DNA from: Curtobacterium sp. MCSS17_008
GTDB taxonomy: Bacteria; Actinomycetota; Actinomycetes; Actinomycetales; Microbacteriaceae
Reading direction: 5' to 3'
Assembly (NCBI RefSeq): GCF_003234185.1
Contig: NZ_QKSM01000004.1
Span: 222,799 to 286,798 of the forward strand
DNA: 64,000 nucleotides
Shown: in pieces, positions 36,715 to 45,403 of the stretch
Numbering within the stretch: the first letter of the stretch is position 1
Layout of the letters: each line of letters opens with the position of its first letter
The notes under the pieces: generated by a model
What the model was told of the DNA's origin: nothing
Seen by the model: the letters and a program-made list of their open reading frames with translations, nothing else
Databases searched by the model: none
Program-made: the position numbers and the translations under genes

Positions 36715-38487
36715 ATGCGAGCCGTGATGGTGCTGTTCGACAGCCTCAACCGAAAGTTCCTCCCGCCCTACGGTGCGGACTGGGTGCATGCGCCGAACTT
36801 CGAGCGCCTCGCGCGCCACACCGTGCGGTTCGAGAACTGCTACGCGGGCAGCATGCCGTGCATGCCCGCGCGCCGGGAACTGCACACCGGCCGTCCGAAC
36901 TTCCTGCACCGCTCGTGGGGACCCCTCGAGCCGTTCGACGACTCGGTCCCCGAGATGCTCTCCGGCGCGGGCGTCTACACCCACCTCGTCACCGATCACC
37001 CGCACTACTGGGAGGACGGCGGCGCCACCTACCACAACCGGTTCGACACCTACGAGTTCTTCCGCGGCCAGGAGGGCGACGCCTGGAAGGGACACGTCGC
37101 CGACCCCGACGTGCCCGAGGCGACCCGCCGCATCCGCCACGGGCTCTGGCGGCAGGACCTCGTCAACCGGCAGTACCTCCAGGACGAGGCGGACCACCCG
37201 CAGACCCTGACGGTCGACGCGGGGCTGGAGTTCATGGCGACGAACCAGGACGAGGACTCCTGGATGGTGCAGATCGAGTGCTTCGACCCGCACGAGCCGT
37301 ACTTCTCCCACAAGGAGTACCGCCGCCACTACGCCACGCTCGACCAAGCCGGGACGCCGAACAGTGACTGGCCGGACTACAAGCGGGTCGAGGAGGCGCC
37401 GGAAGCCATCGAGCGCACCCGCGAGGAGTACGCGGCCCTGTTGAGCATGTGCGACGCCTCCCTCGGTCGGATCCTCGACCGGTTCGACGAGGAAGGACTG
37501 TGGGAGGACACGCTGCTCATGGTGTGCACCGACCACGGCTTCCTGCTCGGCGAGCACGGCTGGTGGGGGAAGAACATCCAGCCCTGGTACGACGAGAACA
37601 TCCACACGCCACTGTTCCTCTGGGACCCGGTGTCCCGGGCGGCAGGCACGACGAGCGACGCGCTCGTGCAGACGATCGACCTCGGGCCGACGCTGCTCGA
37701 CCTGTTCGGCGTCGCACCGACCGAGCGCATGCAGGGTCGGTCGGTCCTCCCGCTGATCCGGAGCGCCGGGCCGGGGCGCGACAGTGCGATGTTCGGTTCG
37801 TTCGGCGGGCACGTGAACGTCACCGACGGCCGGTACGTGTACATGCGTGCCGCCGCCGGCGAGCAGAACGCGCCGCTGTACGAGCACACGTTGATGCCGA
37901 CGCACATGAACTCGCGGTTCACGCCGGAGGAGCTCCGGGACGCGGAACTCGTGCCACCGTTCGAGTTCACACAGGGCGTCCCGCTGCTCCGTGTGCCGGG
38001 TACGGCGTTCGGGGATCCCTCGTCCTTCGGCACCGTGCTGTTCGACCTCGAGACGGATCCGGAGCAGGAGCACCCGCTGCTGGACGACGCGGTCGAGCTG
38101 CGGATGATCGGGCTCCTGCTCGACGCCATGCGCGCCAACGAAGCGCCTGCGACGCAGTTCGCGCGCCTGGGACTGCCGCAGTCCGGACCAGCCGATGCGC
38201 GTCATCTACTCGCACGCGCGCAGCACGACCGCTACCTCGCGGCGCTCGAGCCGATCCCGTCGGCGGACGACTTCCCGACGGACCGGCCGAGCGTCCGCAC
38301 CCCCATCACCGCCCTGCTCGAGCGCCCGGCGACGCGCGCGGTACTCGAGGGTGCCCTCGGCCCGGTCGTGGAGCAGCTCGCCGCGCAGACGGGATCGTCG
38401 ACCCTGCTCGACCTCGCCCCGTTCACCCCGGCGCTCCGCGCGGCGGCACTGCGCCGTATCGACGACGCACTCGCGTCAGCCGCGTGA
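36715..38487 (+). CDS. Cys-type sulfatase S4 (cytoplasmic, S1 paralog)
   Basis: A 590-residue sulfatase built like S1: VLFDSLNR at the first metal ligand, CMPARRELHTG with Cys49, TDHGFLLGEHGWWGKN at the second metal site and a helical C-terminal extension after about 455. Long blocks are shared with S1, including the GGHVNVTDGRYVYMR loop that is not found in S2, S3 or S5. No signal peptide. Both S1 and S4 are followed by paralogous MFS permeases, so a sulfatase-permease module was duplicated. It starts with ATG at 36715 immediately behind a TetR-controlled promoter. Confidence 0.88.
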   Translation: MRAVMVLFDSLNRKFLPPYGADWVHAPNFERLARHTVRFENCYAGSMPCMPARRELHTGRPNFLHRSWGPLEPFDDSVPEMLSGAGVYTHLVTDHPHYWEDGGATYHNRFDTYEFFRGQEGDAWKGHVADPDVPEATRRIRHGLWRQDLVNRQYLQDEADHPQTLTVDAGLEFMATNQDEDSWMVQIECFDPHEPYFSHKEYRRHYATLDQAGTPNSDWPDYKRVEEAPEAIERTREEYAALLSMCDASLGRILDRFDEEGLWEDTLLMVCTDHGFLLGEHGWWGKNIQPWYDENIHTPLFLWDPVSRAAGTTSDALVQTIDLGPTLLDLFGVAPTERMQGRSVLPLIRSAGPGRDSAMFGSFGGHVNVTDGRYVYMRAAAGEQNAPLYEHTLMPTHMNSRFTPEELRDAELVPPFEFTQGVPLLRVPGTAFGDPSSFGTVLFDLETDPEQEHPLLDDAVELRMIGLLLDAMRANEAPATQFARLGLPQSGPADARHLLARAQHDRYLAALEPIPSADDFPTDRPSVRTPITALLERPATRAVLEGALGPVVEQLAAQTGSSTLLDLAPFTPALRAAALRRIDDALASAA

Positions 38488-38538
38488 CCAGCACCATCGC
38501 CACCCCGGCAACGCCAGGCATCTCAACGAGGAGTACCC

Positions 38539-39891
38539 ATGTCCCAGCAACCCCCGATCACCGCCCCTGAAGCGTCCGGGTCGAACAGCGTCATCGTCCC
38601 CAAGCGGTGGCGGCGGCTCGCCGCGGTCGTCGCGCCGTTGTGGGCCGACAACAATGAAGCGAGCATCCTCAGCACCCTCGCACCGGTCATCATCGCTGCG
38701 ATCTCGCTCCCGCTCGCGGCCGTCGGTGTCCTGACGTCGATCGCGAAGTTCGTCAGCATCGTCTTCGGGCCGATCTGGGCCTTCGTGGCCCGCAAGACGA
38801 ACCGGAAGATGACGTTCGTCGTCGCGACCGCGATGACCGGCATCCTGACGGCCCTGACCGGGCTGTCACAGGACTACACCCACATCATCATCTTCTACGG
38901 CCTGTCCGCAGTGTTCATCGCGGCCGCGCTGCCGATCGTCAGCGAGATCACGACCGACCTGTTCGACGAGAAGAGCCGCGGGCGGGCGTCCGGCTACACC
39001 TGGGGTGCGATCTCCCTGCTCGGGTCGATCGCCGGTCCGCTCATCGGGCAGCTCGCGAACGTCGAGGACGGTTGGCGGTACGGCTTCTTCATCTGGGGCG
39101 CGCTGACCTTCGTCACCGCACTCGTCCTGCTGTTCTTCTTCAAGGACCCGGGCCTGGGCGCGAGCGAACCGACCACCAGCATGATGACGGCCGAGCAGCG
39201 TGCCGAGAACGAGCGCATCACCGGCGCCAAGCTCCGGCAGATGTTCGCCATCCCGACCTTCACCCTCATGCTCATCCAGCGCCTGATCTCGGGCCACCTG
39301 CTCATCGCGTCGTTCGGCATCGTGTTCCTCGTGCAGGAGTACGGCTTCAACACCGCCGTGGCGGCGATCGTCACCCTGCCCTTCGGTATCGGCTACGTCG
39401 TGGGCACGTTCGGCGGTGGCCTCGTCACCGACGCACTGCAGCGTCGCTTCCCCCGCGCGGGACGGATCGGGGTCCTCCAGTTCGCCCAGCTCGGCTTCGG
39501 TGTCGTCGCCCTCGTCGCCACCCAGTTCGACTGGGGCACCATCTGGGTCTTCGCCGGCTTCTGGGCCGTCATGGGGTTCATGCAGGGACTGAACCCGGGT
39601 GTCAACCGGCCGATCGTCGCGGCGGTCGTCCCGCCGGAGCTGCGCGGCGCGGCGTTCGCACTCATGCTGTCGGTCTTCGAGGGACTCGCCTACGCCCTGT
39701 TCAACCTGGTCGCCGGTCTCCTCGCAGAAGCGATCGGCCTCAAGCAGGTCATGTTCTGGATCCCCGGCATCCTCATGCTCGTCAACGCCGCGTTCGTCAC
39801 GCTGCTCTACCGCACCTACCCGCGCGACGTCGAGCGGCTCGAGTCGCTGCTGCTCGCCCGGACCGACTCGGTGCCCACCACCACTCGCTGA
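38539..39891 (+). CDS. MFS transporter, paired with sulfatase S4
   Basis: A 450-residue 12-helix permease, the same length as its paralog at 28077. Common blocks are the NNEASILSTLAP segment in helix 1, RLISGHLLIASFGIVFLV, GLNPGVNRPIVAAVVPPELRGAAFA and the final LYRTYPRDVERL helix. It likely imports the S4 substrate. The 15 nt before its start codon (CATCTCAACGAGGAG, 38519-38533) are identical to those before the GPH transporter at 31443, giving a strong ribosome site. Confidence 0.82.
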   Translation: MSQQPPITAPEASGSNSVIVPKRWRRLAAVVAPLWADNNEASILSTLAPVIIAAISLPLAAVGVLTSIAKFVSIVFGPIWAFVARKTNRKMTFVVATAMTGILTALTGLSQDYTHIIIFYGLSAVFIAAALPIVSEITTDLFDEKSRGRASGYTWGAISLLGSIAGPLIGQLANVEDGWRYGFFIWGALTFVTALVLLFFFKDPGLGASEPTTSMMTAEQRAENERITGAKLRQMFAIPTFTLMLIQRLISGHLLIASFGIVFLVQEYGFNTAVAAIVTLPFGIGYVVGTFGGGLVTDALQRRFPRAGRIGVLQFAQLGFGVVALVATQFDWGTIWVFAGFWAVMGFMQGLNPGVNRPIVAAVVPPELRGAAFALMLSVFEGLAYALFNLVAGLLAEAIGLKQVMFWIPGILMLVNAAFVTLLYRTYPRDVERLESLLLARTDSVPTTTR

Positions 39892-40030
39892 CGATCGACC
39901 TGGAGGACGCCATCGCGAACGGGGGCGCGGGGGACCTGCTCCAGCGAGCGATCGTCAGCGCGACCGGCGATGCGGCGACTGGGTTCCTCGCTGCCCGTGT
40001 CATCACGAGCCGGTTCGCTACGATCCGACC

Positions 40031-41029
40031 ATGCCCCGCGTGACACTCGCCGACGTCGCCCGTCATGCAGGTGTCTCGAGGGCCGCGGCCTCGCTCGTCG
40101 TCCGGGGCGAGGGGCGGCTCAGTGATGCGACCCGTGATCGGGTCCGTGCATCGATGCGAGAGCTGGGCTACGTGTACCACCGGGGAGCCGCGGCCCTGCG
40201 GATGCAGAGCACCTCCACGTTCGGGCTCATCGTGACCGACCTCACCAACCCGTTCTTCGCGGAGATGACCGTCGGGTTCGAGGAACGGCTCGGGCGTGAC
40301 GACGTCCTCGCGTTCGTGACGAACACGTTCGACCGCCCTGCTCGCCAGGACGCGCTCGTCCGCAGCATGGTGGAGCGGGGTGTCGACGCGCTCGTCGTCG
40401 TGCCCGTCCAGACCGAATCCGGCTCCGTGCCGATCGACGCCGGTGGGCTCCCCGTGCTCGCGGTGACGCGACGCCCGCAGCCCGGGACGGCCTACCTCGG
40501 CCCGGACGACCGGGCGGGCGGACGCCTCGCGGCGCGTCACCTCATCGATCACGGCCACCGGCGGCTGGTCTACCTCGGGGGACCGCGTCACGGTTCCGCT
40601 CGCCAGGAACGCATCGCGTCGGTCCGCGCGGAGCTCGCGGGCGCGGGCGGTTCCCTCGTCGCCGATCTCGAGGGTCGGACGTCCGTCGAGACCGGGCAGG
40701 ACGCCGGTCGCCGGCTCCTGGAGAGCGGTACCGCCTTCGACGCGGTGATCTGCCACAGCGACGAGATCGCGTTCGGGTTCGCTGCCGCCTTGCGGGCAGC
40801 CGGCCGCGCCCCGTCCAGCGTGCCGATGATCGGGTTCGACGGACTCGCCGTCGGTTCGGTGATGGACCCGCCCCTGACGAGCGTGTCCGTCGGTCCGGGG
40901 CGTCTCGGTGCGCACGCGGTCGACGTGCTCACGGCGCTCCGGGCTGGAGCTGAGCCGGCCGTGGAGCTGCTGCAGCCACAGCTGCTGCTGCGGTCCTCCT
41001 GCGGGTGTTCCGGGGGGATCCGCTCCTGA
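40031..41029 (+). CDS. LacI-family transcriptional regulator 2
   Basis: A 332-residue repressor with HTH VTLADVARHAGVSRAAASLVVRGEG and hinge YHRGAAALRMQSTSTFGLIVTDL. The effector domain reads through FFAEMTVGFEERL and the dimer segment MIGFDGLAVGSVMDPPLTSV. It ends in a Cys-containing tail (SSCGCSGG) that is unusual and could sense metal or redox state. TACGAT lies 6 nt before the ATG, a leaderless promoter. It probably controls S5 and the sugar porter through the paired palindromes at 41090-41114. Confidence 0.88.
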   Translation: MPRVTLADVARHAGVSRAAASLVVRGEGRLSDATRDRVRASMRELGYVYHRGAAALRMQSTSTFGLIVTDLTNPFFAEMTVGFEERLGRDDVLAFVTNTFDRPARQDALVRSMVERGVDALVVVPVQTESGSVPIDAGGLPVLAVTRRPQPGTAYLGPDDRAGGRLAARHLIDHGHRRLVYLGGPRHGSARQERIASVRAELAGAGGSLVADLEGRTSVETGQDAGRRLLESGTAFDAVICHSDEIAFGFAAALRAAGRAPSSVPMIGFDGLAVGSVMDPPLTSVSVGPGRLGAHAVDVLTALRAGAEPAVELLQPQLLLRSSCGCSGGIRS

Positions 41030-41079
41030 CTCGATCCGACGGATCTCCCGTCGGGCTTCCCCTCCGCCTCCTCATCGGC

Positions 41080-41114
41080 TAGGTTGTGCTAGATCGATCT
41101 ACTGGATCGATCCA
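41080..41114 (+). promoter_or_regulatory. Promoter and twin LacI-type operators before sulfatase S5
   Basis: TAGGTT (41080-41085) may be the -10 box. Just downstream are two 12-bp palindromes with the same core: TAGATCGATCTA (41090-41101) and TGGATCGATCCA (41103-41114). Consensus TRGATCGATCYA with a central CG fits a LacI-family site. The LacI 2 gene ends 50 bp upstream. Confidence 0.7.
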
Positions 41115-41169
41115 TCACGCTCGATCCCCCCTTCGAGCGCATCGCCGACGTCGTCGAGAGGACCCGATC

Positions 41170-42531
41170 GTGGCAGCAGTCCGAGGAACCCGACCAGACA
41201 TCGTGCTCGTGCACGGCCACGACCTGGGCCGGTGGCTCACCGTCTACGGCATGCCGTCCGTCCCGAGCCCGCAGATCCAGGCATTCGCCGACCGGAGCGT
41301 CGTGTTCGACAACGCGCACGCCGCCGCACCCCTGTGCTCGCCGGCCCGGGCGTCGCTGTTCACCGGCCTGGTGCCGCACCGGCACGGCGTGCAGGGTCTC
41401 GCGCACCACCAGTGGCGCTACCGCCACGGGGTCCTCACGGCGCCGGAACACCTCCGCCCGCTCGGCTACCGGTCCACCCTCATCGGCCTGCAGCACGAGA
41501 ACGCCGACTCCTCGGTGCTCGGGTTCGACGAGGTGGGCGGCGTCGGGTTCCTGCCCCGCGCACACCAGGTCGTCGACGCCTCGTCGGCGTGGCTCGACAG
41601 CGTGACGCCGCGATCCGAGCGCGAGCCGCTGTTCCTGACGGTCGGGGTGTGGGAAGTGCACCGCCCGTGGCCCGCCGAGGACTACACGCCCGCCGATCCC
41701 GCCGAGGTGCACGTTCCGGACTACCTCCCGGACAACGCCGACACCCGCGAGGACATCGCCGCCTTCCACGGGTCGATCGCACAGTTCGACGACGCGATGG
41801 GGGCGCTGTTCCGCCGGATCGACGAGGCACTCGACCCCGCGACGACGATGATCGTGTTCACCACGGACCACGGCGCTGCCTTCCCCCGAGCCAAGAGCAC
41901 CCTCTACGACGCCGGTACCGGTGTCGCGTTCATCGTCCGACCGCCGACGTCGTGGGGCGTTGCGCCGGGCCGCCGTCAGCAGCTCGTCAGCCATCTGGAC
42001 ATCGTCCCGACCCTGCTCGAGCTCGCGGGTGGCGACGTCGACGCCGGACTCGAGGGCGAGAGCCTGCTCCCGGTGCTCACCGAGGGTGCCGAGGACGACG
42101 CCCGTGCGCTCGTGACGGTGAAGAGCCACCACGACGCCTACGACCCGATGCGTGCCGTCCGCACCCGTGAGTACGCGTACATCCGCAACTTCGCCGCGGG
42201 CCCGAAGCTGACCCTGTCGCTCGACCTCGAGAACAGTCCGACCAGGCGGGGCATGGGCGACGCGCACCTCGAACCCCGCCCGCGCGAGGAGCTGTACGAC
42301 CGCCGCACCGATCCGGACGAGACCACGAACGTCGCCGACCGCCCCGAGTACGGCGCGGTGCTCGCGGCCTTCGCGGACACGCTCGACCACTGGATGGACG
42401 ACACCGACGACCCGGTCCGCCGTGACGAGGTCGAGGTACCCGTCCACCGTGACCGCGAGGTCGACGCGCTGCCTGCCGTCGCCCCGGTCGCAGCACCCCA
42501 CCCCACCATCTCCCTGACCGGAACGAACTGA
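41170..42531 (+). CDS. Cys-type sulfatase S5 (sulfamidase-like, cytoplasmic)
   Basis: A 453-residue sulfatase, the shortest of the five. The first metal motif is IVLVHGHDLGRWLTVYG, the signature is CSPARASLFTGLVPHRHG with Cys56, and the second metal site is TTDHGAAFPRAKSTLYDAG. It lacks the long C-terminal additions of S1, S2 and S4. The overall plan resembles N-sulfoglucosamine sulfohydrolase-like enzymes, but the substrate is not proven. GTG at 41170 has GAGAGGA upstream; the in-frame stretch further upstream overlaps the operators. It is followed 9 nt later by the sugar porter, so uptake and desulfation are coexpressed. Confidence 0.86.
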   Translation: MAAVRGTRPDIVLVHGHDLGRWLTVYGMPSVPSPQIQAFADRSVVFDNAHAAAPLCSPARASLFTGLVPHRHGVQGLAHHQWRYRHGVLTAPEHLRPLGYRSTLIGLQHENADSSVLGFDEVGGVGFLPRAHQVVDASSAWLDSVTPRSEREPLFLTVGVWEVHRPWPAEDYTPADPAEVHVPDYLPDNADTREDIAAFHGSIAQFDDAMGALFRRIDEALDPATTMIVFTTDHGAAFPRAKSTLYDAGTGVAFIVRPPTSWGVAPGRRQQLVSHLDIVPTLLELAGGDVDAGLEGESLLPVLTEGAEDDARALVTVKSHHDAYDPMRAVRTREYAYIRNFAAGPKLTLSLDLENSPTRRGMGDAHLEPRPREELYDRRTDPDETTNVADRPEYGAVLAAFADTLDHWMDDTDDPVRRDEVEVPVHRDREVDALPAVAPVAAPHPTISLTGTN

Positions 42532-42540
42532 GGCCCCACT

Positions 42541-43902
42541 GTGACCACCACGTCTGCGACGAAGCAGCGCACCCCCTGGCTCATCTACACGTTCGGCGCC
42601 CTCGCCGAACTCCTCTTCGGCTACGACACCGGCATCATCGGCGTCGCCATGCTGTCGATCCACGGCGAGTTCGACCTCACCCCGGCCGAGCAGGGCTTCG
42701 TCGTGAGTTCCCTGCTGCTCGGCGCCGCCATCGGCGTCGGGACCGCGGGGCGGCTCGCCGACCGGCTCGGACGGAAGCCGGTCATCCTCATCACGGGCAT
42801 CGTCTTCGCCGTCGGCGGCCTGGTCGCGGCGCTCGCACCCACCGTCGCCGTCCTCGTCCTCGCCCGCCTCGTCATGGGCCTCGGCGTCGGAGCATCGGCG
42901 GTCGTGGTCTCCGTGTACCTCGTCGAGATCGCGCCCACGCGGCACCGCGGCAAGATCGGCTCGCTCGGTCAGCTCGCCGTGGTCACGGGCGTCCTCGTCG
43001 CCTACCTCGTCGGCTACGCCCTCCAGCCCTCCGGAGACTGGCGGCTCATGCTGGGTCTCTCCGTCGCGCCGGCGCTCGTCCTCGTGATCGGACTCGCGCT
43101 CATGCCCGAGACGCCCCGGTGGCTCGTCGCCCACGGGCGGTCCGACGACGCCCGCTCCTCCCTCGGCCGCCTCGGCCGACCGGACACGGCGAGCATCGAG
43201 GTCGCCGACCTCGAGCGGGCGCACGCCGCGGAGACGCGCTCCGGGCTCACCGCCACCGAGGTGGTCCGCCGGATGTTCGCCCCGCAGATCCGCGCCCGCA
43301 CCTGGGCCGCGATCGGGCTGGCCGTCCTCGTGCAGTTCGTCGGCACCAACTCGATCCTCTACTTCGCGCCCACCACCCTCGTGCACGCCGGGTTCGGCGA
43401 GACCGCTGCAGTGACCGCCAACCTGTCCGTCGGGGTCGCCAACGTCCTGTTCACGCTCCTCGGCATGGCCCTGGTCGACCGGATCCCCCGTCGTCGGCTC
43501 CTCACGATCGGCACCATCGGGATGGTCGTCGCGATGGGAGCACTGTCGATCTACACCGCCGTCGAACCGGAACCGTCGCCGACCGGCGCCTGGGTCACGC
43601 TCGTGAGCATGATCGTCTTCCTCTCGTCGTTCGCCCTCTCCTGGGGTGTATGCGTGCGCGTCGTCGTCTCCGAGTTGTTCCCGTCCGCGATCCGCGGCAC
43701 CGCCGCCGGCCTCGTGTTGGTGCTGAACTGGCTCGCGAACTTCGTCGTCGGGCAGACCTTCCCGACACTCCTGGCGTTCAGCGGTGCACTGAGCTTCGCG
43801 ATCTTCGCCGTCGTGGGCGTCCTGGCGCTCGTCTTCATCGGCAAGGTGCTGCCGGAGACCGGCGGCGGCCGAAGCCTCGAAGAGGTCGAGGCGCGGGCAT
43901 GA
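42541..43902 (+). CDS. MFS sugar porter (SP family)
   Basis: A 453-residue 12-helix transporter with full sugar-porter signatures: GYDTGIIGVAM in helix 1, GRLADRLGRKPV, PETPRWLVAHGR at the central loop, and PETGGGRSLEEVE at the C-terminus. It is a probable proton-coupled importer of a hexose-like compound. GTG at 42541 lies just after S5. Its stop overlaps an in-frame ATG of the FGE gene. Expression with S5 under LacI 2 suggests that its cargo is the S5 substrate. Confidence 0.9.
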   Translation: MTTTSATKQRTPWLIYTFGALAELLFGYDTGIIGVAMLSIHGEFDLTPAEQGFVVSSLLLGAAIGVGTAGRLADRLGRKPVILITGIVFAVGGLVAALAPTVAVLVLARLVMGLGVGASAVVVSVYLVEIAPTRHRGKIGSLGQLAVVTGVLVAYLVGYALQPSGDWRLMLGLSVAPALVLVIGLALMPETPRWLVAHGRSDDARSSLGRLGRPDTASIEVADLERAHAAETRSGLTATEVVRRMFAPQIRARTWAAIGLAVLVQFVGTNSILYFAPTTLVHAGFGETAAVTANLSVGVANVLFTLLGMALVDRIPRRRLLTIGTIGMVVAMGALSIYTAVEPEPSPTGAWVTLVSMIVFLSSFALSWGVCVRVVVSELFPSAIRGTAAGLVLVLNWLANFVVGQTFPTLLAFSGALSFAIFAVVGVLALVFIGKVLPETGGGRSLEEVEARA

Positions 43903-43967
43903 CCCAGCGGCGGCGAGGCCCTGCCGCAGCATCGTCGCCGCTCAGCCGGATCACGGAGAATGAGGAC

Positions 43968-45020
43968 ATGCCGGAACACGAGGACCATGGCCACGACTGC
44001 TGCGCGCCGACGGGCCGGGCGGCGTTCGCATCGGGCTTCCGCTCGCCGGTGCTGCCGGCCCACGGCGCCGGACCGGCTACGGAGCACGGGATCGAGCAGG
44101 CATCGGTGCCGGCGCAGACGTTCCTGATGGGGGACGGGCAGGGCGACGGGAAGTGGGGTGACGGCGAGACGCCGGTGCACCCGGTGACGGTGTCCGCGTT
44201 CGAGATCGACGTCACGAGCGTCACGAACGACGACTTCGCCCGGTTCGTGGCTGCGACGGGGTACCGGACCGAAGCGGAGGTGTTCGGGTACTCGGCGGTG
44301 TTCCACCTCGCCCTCGACGCTGACGACGGTGACGTCGTGGGGCAGCCGCCGCAGACGCCGTGGTGGTTCGGGGTCCGCGGTGCGGACTGGGCGCACCCGG
44401 GCGGCCCGCGGTCCTCGATCGAGGGGCTGGGCGACCACCCGGTGGTCCACGTATCGTGGAACGACGCGCAGGCGTACTGCGGATGGGCGGGGCGCGCCTT
44501 GCCGACGGAGGCGCAGTGGGAGGCAGCCTCCCGTGGCGGGCTCGAGCAGACCCGGTACCCGTGGGGCGACGACCTCGGTGCTGCGGACGGCGACGGCCGG
44601 CCGTGGCGGGTGAACATCTTCCAGGGCACGTTCCCGACGGAGAACACCACGGACGACGGGTTCCTGACGACGGCGCCGGTGCGGTCGTTCCAGGCGAACG
44701 GGTACGGGGTGTGGCAGACGGTCGGCAACGTGTGGGAGTGGTGCCAGGACGTGTTCGACGTGGGCACGTACGCCCGTGACGCCGCGGAGGGCACCGTCAC
44801 CGACCCGACCGGTCCTGCCGTGGTCACGCCGGACGCGCCGCGGGTGATGCGGGGCGGGTCGTACCTGTGCCACGACTCGTACTGCAACCGCTACCGGAAC
44901 GCCGCGCGCTCGCAGAACACGCCGGACTCGTCGATGGGCAACGCCGGCTTCCGCACCGTGTCGCGTCCCGCGGGCGTCGCGGCTGCCGCGTCGTCGGCCC
45001 GGTCGGGAGGCGCGGCGTGA
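43968..45020 (+). CDS. Formylglycine-generating enzyme (sulfatase activator)
   Basis: A 350-residue copper-dependent oxidase that converts the signature Cys of type I sulfatases to formylglycine. The fold marks are FLMGDG, ETPVHPVTVSAFEIDVTSVT, HPVVHVSWNDAQAYCGWAG, LPTEAQWEAASRGG and NVWEWCQDVF. The active-site pair is Cys301 and Cys306 in SYLCHDSYCNRYRNAARSQ, with the same five-residue spacing as Cys336/Cys341 of human FGE. No signal peptide is present, so it acts in the cytoplasm like the five sulfatases it serves. ATG at 43968 has GAGGAC upstream and matches the start of the remnant at 31161. ATG 43899, overlapping the porter stop, would add 23 residues. Confidence 0.93.
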   Translation: MPEHEDHGHDCCAPTGRAAFASGFRSPVLPAHGAGPATEHGIEQASVPAQTFLMGDGQGDGKWGDGETPVHPVTVSAFEIDVTSVTNDDFARFVAATGYRTEAEVFGYSAVFHLALDADDGDVVGQPPQTPWWFGVRGADWAHPGGPRSSIEGLGDHPVVHVSWNDAQAYCGWAGRALPTEAQWEAASRGGLEQTRYPWGDDLGAADGDGRPWRVNIFQGTFPTENTTDDGFLTTAPVRSFQANGYGVWQTVGNVWEWCQDVFDVGTYARDAAEGTVTDPTGPAVVTPDAPRVMRGGSYLCHDSYCNRYRNAARSQNTPDSSMGNAGFRTVSRPAGVAAAASSARSGGAA

Positions 45021-45403
45021 CCGGTGGGGACGGCGCGCGTCCGGCGGATCGTCGCTTCCCACGCAACGTCTACCGGCACGGGACGGAACCGGACGCCCGG
45101 TTCAGTCTCGCGAACGAGCGCACGTTCCTGGCGTGGATCCGGACCGCGCTGGCGTTGCTGGCCGGCGGTGTCGCGCTCGAGGCGCTCGGGTTGGGCATCC
45201 ATGCCGGGTTCCGGCTCGCGGCGTCGCTCGTGCTCATCGCCACCGGGATCGTGACGCCGCTGCAGGCGTGGTTCGGCTGGGTGCACGCGGAACGGTCGCT
45301 GCGACGGGGCGCCCCGTTGCCGTCCGCGGTGCTCGCGCTGCCGATCGGGGTCGCCGTGATCGTCGTCGGGGTGCTCGTGTTCCTCGGGGTGCTGTACCGG
45401 TGA
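45017..45403 (+). CDS. DUF202 membrane protein 1
   Basis: A 128-residue protein with the DUF202/YidH signature FSLANERTFLAWIRTALALLAGGVALEAL, then two more hydrophobic segments, giving three helices. The family is of unknown function. GTG at 45017 overlaps the FGE stop codon, so it belongs to the porter-FGE operon. A role beside sulfatase maturation or transport is only positional. Confidence 0.82.
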   Translation: MTGGDGARPADRRFPRNVYRHGTEPDARFSLANERTFLAWIRTALALLAGGVALEALGLGIHAGFRLAASLVLIATGIVTPLQAWFGWVHAERSLRRGAPLPSAVLALPIGVAVIVVGVLVFLGVLYR

